The notes beneath the pieces were generated by a model. The model saw only the letters and a list, made by a program, of their open reading frames with translations, was not told where the DNA came from and did no database searches. DNA of 64,000 nt from Leptodactylus fallax (Eukaryota; Chordata; Amphibia; Anura; Leptodactylidae). The stretch covers positions 10,265,501-10,329,500 of the forward strand of contig CAMRHE010000035.1 in NCBI GenBank assembly GCA_947044405.1, given 5' to 3'. The stretch's first letter is position 1. Every line of letters begins with the position of its first letter. Of the stretch, positions 33,481-43,300 are shown in pieces. The position numbers and the translations under genes are program-made.

Positions 33481-36136
33481 TTAATCTGATGCATCAGGCA
33501 TTGGTGGGTGGAAATCCTGGCTGATCCACGCCTGATTCATCTTGACACCCACGTTTTGGGTGGACAGGCAAGTTCTCCTTGGGGTAACTATGGCCCCCGC
33601 CGCACTAAACACCCGCTCTGATGCCACACTACTGGCCCAGCAGGACAGCTTTTCTAGGGCAAACTCGACCAGTTGTGGCCACAAATCCAGTTTGGCTGCC
33701 TAGTAGTCCAGCGGGTTTTCGATGACGGGTGGCAGGGTGCACTCCAAGTATGCCACCACCTGCTGGTTGAGGTTCTGCTCTATGTCTAGCTGCTGGTGAG
33801 TAGTTTCTTCAAAATGCGGGTGAAGAAAGCTTCTCATCAGTGACTCTAGGCTCAGTCTGTTGCTGATGGTGCTAATACTGCTCCTTCCCCCCCACTTCCC
33901 CACAGCAGCCATGGCAGTGCAAGGTGAGTGCCTAGGGCCCTCCCGCACAGACCTGCAAGAGGATGGACGATAGCGCAGATAGGTAGTGGTCAACTGACTA
34001 CATAGGATGTCTCTGTAGTAGTTCACTTTATCCTCCCTCTCAGCGGGTGTAAAAAAGGCACCCATTTTTGACTGGTAGCGAGGGTCTAACATGGTAGAGA
34101 GCCAGTAGTCATCCCTCTGCCGAATGGTGACAATTCGGTTGTCACTACACAAGCTAGTGAGCATGCATCAGGCCATTTGCGCAAGTGACTCGGAGGGACT
34201 CCCTGCATCCATCTCCACTGCTTTGTGCCATGGTGAGTCTGGGTCATCTGCCTCATCTTCCTCATTTCCCTCTTGCTCTTCCAGCTGCTCCTGCTCCTCC
34301 TCTCCTGTCACCTGTGTAGAAAAACCACCCATTTCGCTACACATTGCTTGTGCTCCAATGTCCTCCTCCTCCTCCAGTTCAGCCCCCACAGGGCTCATGT
34401 GGCTGTGAGATGTAGGCGCCACGTCTCCAGTCCCCTGACCAGCCAGATTTACCAGCATCTTTTCCAGGATATGAATCAGTGGAATGACATTGTTTATCCC
34501 GTAGTCCTGGCGACTGACAAATAAAGTGGCCTCCTCAAAGGGCACGAGCAAACGGCAGGTGTCACGAATGAGCTGCCACTGGCTAACATCGAAGTTACAC
34601 AGGGGAGTACCTCTGTCCACTTGGATCATCAAGAAATCATTTATAGCCTTTCTCTGTTCATACAGTCCATCCAACTTGGACAGCTTATGATGGTGGATGC
34701 CGTTCTGCTGCTGCAGCTCAAGGAGGGTGTGCTTGGCGGTGTACGAGTGACTGAAGTGTATGCAAAGTTTCCTGGCCATTTTTAGGATGTCTTGCAGATG
34801 GGTGCAACATTTAAGAAAACGTTTGACAACCAGATTGAACACATGTGCCATGCAGGGTGCATGGATCAGCTCTCCTTGACGCAGTGCCGACACCATGTTC
34901 AGCTTCTGCACTGTTGGATGAGTACACGCATACTGTTGTCTCTTCGAAATCGCTTTGGTGATGGATTGCTGACACAATGACTGACTAGGAGGAGGAGGAG
35001 CAGGAGCATCAGGACCAGCAGATGATGGGAAGGACACAAAGCTTCCTTCGGCTGAGGTGGTGGAGCCTTGACTGCCTGAAATGGGTGATGCAGTGGTAGC
35101 TGCGGCAGGCTGGACCACCACATTCAAGCCACGGTTCTCCCAGGCCACTTTATGGTGACGCTAGATATGTTGATGCAGGGCTGTGATGCCAACATTGGCA
35201 CCCTGGCCACGCTTCACCTTCTGCCCACAGATTCGACATATAGCCAAGTTCAACTCCCCTGGAGGCTTAACAAAAAACTGCCACACTGCTGAGTAGGTGA
35301 CTTTACCCCCAACACTGACTGACTGCTACCGCCACTGACTCCGTGAACCCCTGCACCACTGCTTTCCGGGCAGGTGGACTCCTGCGAAGTGGGTGGTTTA
35401 CCCCTGACACGTTTGGCTCCTGACCTCCCATTGCTGCCACCCTGCTGACTCCCGGCCACACTACCGCCGCTGCCTCATACGCAAGCTGCCACCCTTTTCT
35501 CCTACTGATGATGTAGCCCCTTCGTCGCCCGGCTCCCAATCGCGTTCGGCTACATCATCATCGAGTACTGTCTGCACGTCACTGATGTCCTCCTTAACGG
35601 TCTCTGAGCCATGAGCGTGACCGCTTGCAACACCATCTCCCACGCCACTCTCCTCATCACTACTTGCCCGCCTACCAGAGGAAGCGGTGGATAACTCCTC
35701 CTGGATCTTGGCTGGGCAGTAGCTGCTGATCTTCCTCTAGTAGCTTGTTCTCGCTGTATAGTGGATCTGAGCCCACAGCATAGAGTACTTCTCTGGCTGA
35801 GGGAACAGAAAAGGACAGAAGCAGGTTGAGGACAGGTGAGGGCACAGGGCCTGCTCCCGGGCCATGCCAACTAAGGGTTGTATCTGACGAACCCACCGAC
35901 TCTCAGCTGTGGGTGTCTGATGTGACTTGGGATGAAGTGGATGACCGAGTCAACCATTCTAGAACCGCTGGGTTGCTGGTTAAGACACGACCGCTAGCTG
36001 ACACCGGGATCTCAGGCCTGTGGAAGTGACCCCTACTGCCACGCCCCCTTACTCTGCTGCGACCTGTGCCTGCACCAGAAACATTTAGGCCTGTGCCCCT
36101 CCCCTGTGCAGGGCCTGTCGCTTCTCTGTCTGACAT
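33481..36136 (-). pseudogene. hAT transposase (BED-finger type), broken
   Basis: Starts at ATG 36136 (MSDREATGPAQGRG) and ends at 33481. An N-terminal Gly/Arg/Ser-rich part is followed by frame breaks between 35.9 and 35.3 kb. A BED-type zinc finger (CRICGQKVKRG... HQHI then HH) lies at about 35240-35150 and has an in-frame TAG at 35161. The middle (HAPCMAHVFNLVVKRFL at about 34885) and the C-terminal dimerisation domain (SSVASERVFSAAGAIV at about 33620) are clear. Further in-frame stops lie at 34168 and 33700. Between the motif CTHPTVQKLN and HAPCMAH only a few residues remain, so the segment that should hold the first catalytic Asp is deleted. An acidic low-complexity insert lies at about 34250-34390. 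Confidence 0.85.
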
Positions 36137-36179
36137 ACTGTTAGATCAAATAAGTAAATAAAAAGGAAATTAATACAGG

Positions 36180-36434
36180 GTAAAAAGGCCTGTCATTTTC
36201 TCCCTTCAACACACAATGGCTAATAAGGCACTTATTTTTTCAACACTAATAAACGCCAAGAAAAGGAATTATAACAGATAACTGTGGAGATTAATGCATA
36301 ACAATCCTTTTTTTTTTGCCATTAATGTGCGGCAAAAAGGCCTGTAATTTTCTCCCTTCAACACACAACGGCAAATAAGTCACTTATTTTTTCTCCACTA
36401 ATAAACGGCAAGACAAGACTTTACAACATATAAC
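36180..36434. repeat. Tandem repeat upstream of hAT transposase
   Basis: Two units of about 105 bp, at 36180-36284 and 36331-36434 (period 151), share AAAAAGGCCTGT, ATTTTCTCCCTTCAACACAC and CACTTATTTTTTC. They lie just upstream of the transposase ATG, so they may have been promoter or transposase-binding repeats. Confidence 0.85.
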
Positions 36435-37325
36435 TGCACCGCACAAGGACTAATAAGACCCCATTAATTGGAATTACACAGGTATGATTATTGCAAACCT
36501 GCAATGAGCAGCAGTATAATGGCAGTCAGTGCAGCAAGGTGTAGTAGGATTGTTCGTATTACCAAGGCTGCAAACACCCCAAATGAACCCTGTTCTGCTT
36601 CAATACGCTGTATAAATTCTTCCCTATCCTTTTCCTACACTTCTAATGCTCTTTCCCTGAACTTCGATTGAGCAAAATATCAGTTTTCAAGTCTTTTCTA
36701 CCACTTTCCCTAGCACCTGCTGACGTCTCTCCCTGCACTAAGTACACTGGAAAATGCCTGAATTCAACATGGCGGAGGGTATTTTTAGGGCTGTGATATC
36801 ACAGGGCTGGCTGGCTGCTGATTGGCTGCATGCATGGCATTGTGGGTGACCCTGCCTTCCCAGAGTTCCATGCCCCATGTCCTAACATGTGCAGCAGCCA
36901 TTTTAGGAAAAAATGTGATTCGTTACCACGAAGTGTAAGGAAATCGGGATTCGATGCGAATCGAATATTTCCTGAAATTCGGATCGAATTCCACTTCGTC
37001 AGCTTTGATTCGCTCATCTCTAGTTTCAGTCATTAAACAGCAAAACATCCTGTCAGTCAGTTAAACTGCTGCATGTACAAGTGGCAGGGGTTGGAACGGT
37101 TGGTATATGTACTCCATGTGAGAGATCTTTTTAAAGTATAGGTCAGTACCAATTTATTTTGCTTGCCAACTTGTACATGCAACAGTTTGATTGACACCTT
37201 GTCTTGCTGTTTAGTGATTGATACTTGCAGACCTACACCTTTATATATTTTATACGGTCAGGCAGTTTTTTTTTTTTGTTTTGCTTCTACTATCTGCATT
37301 AGGGATTACTAGGGTCAGGGACCAT

Positions 37326-37782
37326 CCCATATTACCTTCTCCAGTTTTATGGAATCTCATTTTTGTCTACCTTACCCTTACTCTAAACCACAGGATTGTC
37401 ATCCCAGAGCATGGTAAGTTTATGACGGCATCCTACAGATTCCACTTGAAACCTTTAAAACTGCCTGCGCGCATCTCATCCCTGTTTGGGTGGTAGGAGA
37501 ACAACTAATCTTGGTCGAGGATATGACTGTATTTCCTTGGGGATGAGTTGTATTGTAATTTCAGTTGGGTGTGAAGGGATTGTGTGGCTTCTGAGATACA
37601 ATTAGTTTGTTGTTTGCCATGGTTTACTTAGAAGTGCTTATACAGGAATATTTCACATGCCCCTGGATGATTCATTTTTGGTTTTGACTTGTACTGATCA
37701 TTATTATGTTTAATAACTTTTTTATCTGGTATTCATTAAAAGCTATGCTTTAATAGTCTTGTCATCATTTTGAATAATATAT
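37326..37782 (-). repeat. Arm of a long inverted repeat (right)
   Basis: Inverse complement of 29911-30350; see that entry. Similarity fades beyond ATTATTCAAAATG near 37780. Confidence 0.75.
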
Positions 37783-38465
37783 TGATTATTAGTTGGTGAA
37801 ATCTCTGATACTCGACCTGTCTTGGTTTGTCCTTTGAGTTATTTCTTGAATTATTTCCTGAATCTTTCTCTTTATGTTTTCACAAATTCACTGAAAGATC
37901 TAAAGGCAAATAACAAATTGGTTGCATAAATTCTCATTCTAATATCTATACTATTCCATTTCTGCACCAAATACACTATAGTACATTAGTCCAAAATATA
38001 TGCTGTCATATTTGCTAACATTTATGCAAAATATATATATTTTTTAATATTGTCATAACTTTGGATTATTTAAAGGTGCTTTTGGCATTTTTCCATGTAG
38101 ATAAGATAATATAACTACTATTTGGCTTTGTATGTGTTTCTTATATGGGGCTAATCTTTTAGGAGGAATTTTATGATATGCTTAAAAATATAACAGCTAT
38201 CCAAGCATTTGTAGGGTATACATTTAAGACAGATGTAAAACTTGTCCCCCAAATATTACGTACTTATATGGTTCTGTGGACAGAAAAATAAAAAAGTTAT
38301 GGGGTTTGGAAGGCGGGTAGTCAAAAACAAAAATCGAAAAATACCTGTGATGGGAAGGGGTTATTGTATTGAAGTTTATTGTAAAATCCATCAACTTTGT
38401 AATAATGATAACCTTCAATAGTCTCCCAGCTTTCACAGGAACCAATCATACAACAAAAAAGAAAC
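37783..38465. other. Non-coding, possible high-copy repeat end
   Basis: AT-rich. At 38240-38365 the words ACAGAAAAATAAAAAAGTTATGG and GGGAAGGGGTTAT resemble the other end of the anuran repeat noted at 24271. No gene supported. Confidence 0.4.
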
Positions 38466-38654
38466 ACAGATGTAGCAGAGCTAATCCAAACCCCTGCAAT
38501 TGGTTAAACAGAAGACACCAAAAAACAATGAAAAGTCATTGGAAAACCATTTTTCAGTAACTTTTCATTGTTTTTTGTTGTCTTTTGTAATAAGATACCA
38601 CACTGCAGCAATTTAACCAATTACAGATATTCAGGTTAACTCTGCTACATCTGT
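38466..38654. repeat. Foldback MITE
   Basis: About 189 bp. The outer 16 bases ACAGATGTAGCAGAGC at left match GTTCTGCTACATCTGT-like sequence at right, in inverted orientation. The arms continue through AATTGGTTAAA and end inside with AAAAAACAATGAAAAG against CTTTTCATTGTTTTTT. The loop is about 35 bases. No convincing target duplication is seen. Confidence 0.8.
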
Positions 38655-39240
38655 ATATATCAGATCACCTGATTCAGAAACATAGTAGGAACATCTCTTA
38701 TAGGCAGGGCTGCATCTGCCACGGGGCAAAATGAGTCTCTCACCTGAGGTGGCAGATTGGGGTTCCTTTTAGGGGACAGCACTGCTGGCATCTCTACAGT
38801 ACCCAGTTGCTGCTGCTTCATCAACAGCAGCTCTTGAAGCCTGAATACCCAGCTCCCCCATCGCTCCCGCACTATAGGTAGAGCAGGTGCTACTGTTTAT
38901 TGCAGCTTTTCTACCATTCTTGATTCTGCTCTGCCTCATATCTACATATCTACTCTGTCAGTCATGTCACTGACAGTTGCAAATAGACATGACAAAGGCA
39001 GAACAGGTGCAACCTCCTTCTTCACAATCATCTTTCAGTTTCTACCAGAGGCAGAGCAGGTATCACTCCACTCCATGCTCCTGACCACCCATGTCATGTT
39101 CATTGGCACCTTGCAGTCTTTTGGACATAAGGAGCTTGTGTGTGGTCCCATGGTGCAGGTTATTTGCTGCTCAGGAATGTGGCTGACTACACAAATTTCA
39201 TTGCTTTCCCCCACATACAGCTATTTTATCCACTTGTAGG
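38655..39240. other. Non-coding, nothing clearly recognised
   Basis: Around 38695-38870 a GC-richer block (GGGCTGCATCTGCC...GTGGCAGATT) looks like a dispersed repeat fragment. The ORFs here resemble no family. Confidence 0.4.
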
Positions 39241-39269
39241 CACCATAATCCCTACAGATTTGTAGCATA

Positions 39270-40277
39270 TGTAGGGAACTGCCATTTCTACTAGTATATA
39301 ATGTATCTGGCTTCTTTGCCCCTGCAGTTTGGCTTCAGAGACCCCAGGCATTTAGTGCAAGTTTTGTTTTGTAAATACAGTGAGTCAGACACATGTGAGG
39401 CAGAGCTGCTGGGGGGGAGAGATGTGAGCAGAGCTGCTGAGACAGACATGTTATGTCTGGGGGAGTCTAAGAGCCACTTGTTCCTCTTTACTTCACAGTA
39501 TATAGTTAGGTATGTGTTACCCCCTATATACTCACAGGACCTAGCTAGTAACCGTAGTTAGGGATCCATATATATATATAGTTCAGGGCAGTGATAGGTT
39601 AGGCTTCCGAAGGCCAACTAGCTAGTTAGAGGCCCGGTGGCACTAGTAGTTTAGCTGGCAGGTTAAGGACTCAGTGTTAGGGTAGTCAGGCCTGCATCTA
39701 CTGCCGTCACCGTCGCCCTGTTTGCTGCCTGTGAAGAATCTCACCATCATCATCATCTCCTGATCGGCTGTCTGTCATCTCCTGGAAGAATCCGAGGATC
39801 CACAGTCATCCACAGGGGCCCCTGCATCTCTTCTGTTGCCTGGAGGTATTGTGCACTGGACTCTTGCTATATATATATATATATACCCGGGTATATAACC
39901 TAAGACGGTTGAGGACTTGTTGGTTGTTGTAGTATTGCTGTGTTCTGAGTATATTGTATGTATGTATTATTACCCTGTTGATTCTTATAAAGCTACTGTT
40001 ATAACCTTATGTGGTATCTGTATGTATTCTTCAGACTGTGAGATTAGTACAGTGATCCTTGTTAAGGCTACTAACTGTATTTCATGGGTAAGTCCCAGGA
40101 AGAGATCCTCCCTGTAATACAGAGGCTCTATCCTGGGTGGAGGCACTGATATATTTCATATATGATCCCACTCTTCCCTTCAGCGAAGGCTTCAGGTCCT
40201 ATTATACACACAGGTCAGCGCCAGAGTCTGTTGCGGGAGGGATAATACTCATACCCCCCCCCCCAAATAGGGCTACA
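39270..40277 (+). repeat. 5' LTR of Ty3/gypsy element
   Basis: 1008 bp, starting TGTAGGGAACTGCC and ending GGGCTACA. It has a TATATATATATA tract at about 39571-39582 and another at about 39870-39886, either of which could hold the promoter. A C run of 11 lies just before the end (10 in the 3' LTR). Confidence 0.96.
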
Positions 40278-40278
40278 T

Positions 40279-40298
40279 TTGGAGGCACTGCTGAGATT
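40279..40298 (+). other. Primer-binding-like site
   Basis: TTGGAGGCACTGCTGAGATT lies directly after the 5' LTR. It starts with TGGAGG, the expected complement of a tRNA ending CCUCCA, and its far end GAGATT also fits tRNA-Gln. The middle does not, so the primer tRNA is uncertain. Confidence 0.5.
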
Positions 40299-40321
40299 TA
40301 GAAGTGGGAATAGTCATTGAT

Positions 40322-43300
40322 ATGGAGAAGCGATATAGCTCAGAGGGGAACCTCCCACTAGCTACTACATGGGATTACCGACCTCCTGTTCCTCCCCTGG
40401 TTCAGGTAAAGGAAGAACCCCGCTCAGCCAGTTACCCCCCCAGTATGGCCGTCGCTAGCAGTTCCTCTAGTGACAGTGCTATTAGCACTTTAGCCAGGCT
40501 GACTGAAATGTTAGCTCAGGGCCTGCAGGCCACTCACTACAAGAAACTAAAAGTATTCTCTGGTAATGTCCCAGTACCACAAGGGGAGGAAAACTTTGAG
40601 ATATGGAAAGAACATACTCTCCAATGCCTGAAGGAATGGTCTTGCTCTGAAGAAGGCAAGCGGTAGCGTATCAGTGAAAGTTTGCGGTCTCCTGCTGCAG
40701 AATTGATCCGCTTGTACAGAGACTCTCATGAAGGAGTGAGTGCATTGGACTATATACAAGTACTGTCTGATCACTTTGAGCCATACTATGACCTTGCCCA
40801 GATGGTTGCTGATTACCGAATGGTTCGTCAAAAAGAAGGGGAAAATGTCTCTACTTTTATTAACCGTTTACAGCTACTTCTTTCACGTCTGGTGTACCAC
40901 GCAGCTATATCTACTTCAGAGGTAGACGCTATGAGAACCAGTCAGTTGGTGAGAGGGTTACAACCTCATCATCCTCTTGCTCAAGTACTCAAGGTCTTAC
41001 TATCTGATAGAGTCCTTCCATTTCCTGACTTAATGAAGTTAGTGAAGAAACAAGAAGCTGACATTAGTTTTAGTACCCCTAAGAAAGCGAAAAGCATCTC
41101 TAAAGAAGATGTTGTTCCTAATTCAAACAAGGACAAACCAGCGGAGCGGTCAGAACTTAGACAGTCCGCCACTCCACCCACTGCCACTCAATGGAGGAAG
41201 GATGCTAGAACCTGTTATAAATGTGGTCAGACGGGCCATACGGCCAGACAGTGTACGGAGGACAGTGAGGGATTGAGACACAGTGCTGTCTTCTCTATTC
41301 AGAATCAAAGACACCGAAGGAAGGCGGGCCGAGTAAAGACCAGAGGCGCTATCGCGGGCTCCAGGTCCGTTGTCAAAGTCACTGTCAATGGTCATGCCGC
41401 TCCTGCCCTGTTTGATACAGGATCTCAAGTGACCCTGATTTATCGCTCGTTCTACCAAAAGTATCTGAGGGATATACCTCTTCAGTCTACAGGACAAATG
41501 AAATTGTGGGGGCTTAATTCAGGATCATATCCTGTAGATGGCAGCCTACAAGTAGTTATAGCTGTCCCTGAATTAGAAGATCAGAGTGTCGCTCCCATGA
41601 AGATTACGGCTCTTGTCTGTCCTGATACAGGGGATTCTTGTGCAGCTCCTGTGATACTTGGCACTAATTGTCCCGCAGTGCATTATGCTTTTCAGAAGTT
41701 TCTTGGAAGAGATTGGAACCCTGCAGCTCAGCCGGTGAATATATCTTCTGATCTTAGAGAACGCTGTGATGCCCTGTCTACTGGCTATCGACATGGAATG
41801 GTATATCATATCGGTGAGAGAACCGTGGAAGTTCCTGCCGGCGGGGAGAGAGTCCTGAGAGTAGCCTCCAGCATTGCTCCCGATTTGCTTGAAGGGGGGA
41901 GTTATGTCCTTATGGAAACCCCTGAAGAAATGATTAACCAGAATGGCTGGATGGTGATCCCAGAGAGAAAGGACTGGAGAAATAAAGTGGAGTTATCTAC
42001 CTGTGTGACAGTGAGGAACTGTTCACCGCATCCGATCGTAATTGGACCATACCAGAATGTTGCCCACTGCTACCCTGTGCTTGGAGTAAATCCATACGCT
42101 GAAGTGTGCAGGATTCAAATCCGAGATGCAATCCCTAATCTCAATCTTGACTTGAGTGATCCACATTTACCAGAGGCCTGGAATCAGCGACTGACACAGA
42201 AGTTGTCTGAATTATCGGAAGTGTTCTCCATGGATGATATGGATGTAGGTTGTGCTAAAAGTGCTCAACACACTTTCCGATTGACCGATTCTACTCCCTT
42301 CCGGGAGCGACCACGGAGAGTTGCTCCAAAGGATGTTGATGAGTTAAGACAGACTCTACAGCAAATGAAAGGTCAGGGGATCATTGTGGACAGTAAGAGC
42401 CCCTATGCCTCACCTATTGTGGTGGTAAGAAAAAAATCTGGAGCAATTCGCCTATGTGTGGATTACAGAACTCTGAACCGGAGAACCTTACCTGATCAGT
42501 ATACACTGCCGAGAATTGAAGAAGCTCTGGAAGCTCTGAATGGAAACTGTTGGTTCACAGTGCTGGACCTAAGATCGGGATACTATCAAGTCCCAATGGC
42601 ACCTGAGGATCAGGAAAAGACAGCCTTCATATGCCCCTTGGGTTTCTTTCAGTTCACTCGTATGCCGCAAGGTACAAAAGGTGCGCCAGCAACGTTCCAA
42701 AGGTTGATGGAAAGAGTGTTAGGTGATTTAGTGCCCCGGGAATGCCTTGTATATCTTGATGACATTATTGTGTTTGGAAAGACGCTGGAAGAACATGAAG
42801 AACGACTCATGAGAGTACTCCATCGCTTAAAAGAAGAGGGGCTGAAGTTGTCGGCTGACAAATGCAAATTTTGTAGATCTTCGGTCACTTATGTAGGTCA
42901 TATTGTTTCTGCTGAAGGAGTTGCTACCGATCCTGGTAAGATTGAAGCTGTGGTGAATTGGCCCCGACCGCAAAATATTACGGAGTTGCAATCTTTCTTG
43001 GGGTTTTGTGGATTCTATCGACGATTTGTGGAAGGATATTCAAAAATTGCTCGAGCCCTCCTCGACCTGTTGAAGAGTGATGCAGGAGATCCGGGAAAGA
43101 AGAAAGGGTCTTCCAAAAGCCTTTTTGGCGATAGGTGGACTGCGGATTGTGAAGAAGCATTTAAGTTGTTGAAGAAGAAATTGACAGAAGCTCCCGTTCT
43201 GGCTTATGCTGATGCACAGAAGCCATATGTGCTACATGTAGATGCCAGCTTTGAAGGATTAGGTGGCGTGCTGCACCAAGAATACCCGGCCGGGTTACGG

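Larger units (their letters stand above)
32327..37022 (-). mobile_element. hAT DNA transposon, defective
   Basis: 4.7 kb with inverted ends TAGAGATGAGCGAAT at left and its complement ATTCGCTCATCTCTA at right. It is flanked by an 8-bp target duplication GTTTCAAT (32319-32326) and GTTTCAGT (37023-37030), one mismatch. The 8-bp duplication and the transposase similarity identify the hAT superfamily. The subterminal regions are rich in CGAAT-type words (GATTCGCCGAATTT), likely transposase-binding sites. The transposase gene runs leftward and is broken. Confidence 0.92.
32278..37265. repeat. Palindromic element split by a hAT insertion
   Basis: The left arm is in two pieces (32278-32326 and 37031-37094) and the right arm is at about 37160-37265. 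Outer edges are CTGCCTGACCCTATA and its inverse TATACGGTCAGGCAG. The arms also share the motif CATGTACAAGTGGC. Removing the hAT copy (32327-37022) and one 8-bp duplication leaves a palindromic repeat of about 285 bp. Confidence 0.8.

Noticed and set aside
34124..34408. Serine/leucine-rich plus-strand ORFs at 34.1-34.5 kb
   Set aside because: They are antisense shadows of the acidic low-complexity insert of the hAT transposase.
39301..39561. 86-codon ORF repeated at 45692-45952, and the 66-codon ORF at 39917 and 46308
   Set aside because: They are duplicated only because they lie in the two LTRs; no known LTR-encoded protein is resembled.
40664..40666. TAG as a programmed readthrough signal
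   Set aside because: It lies within the capsid domain and not at a Gag/Pol boundary, so a point mutation is the simpler reading.
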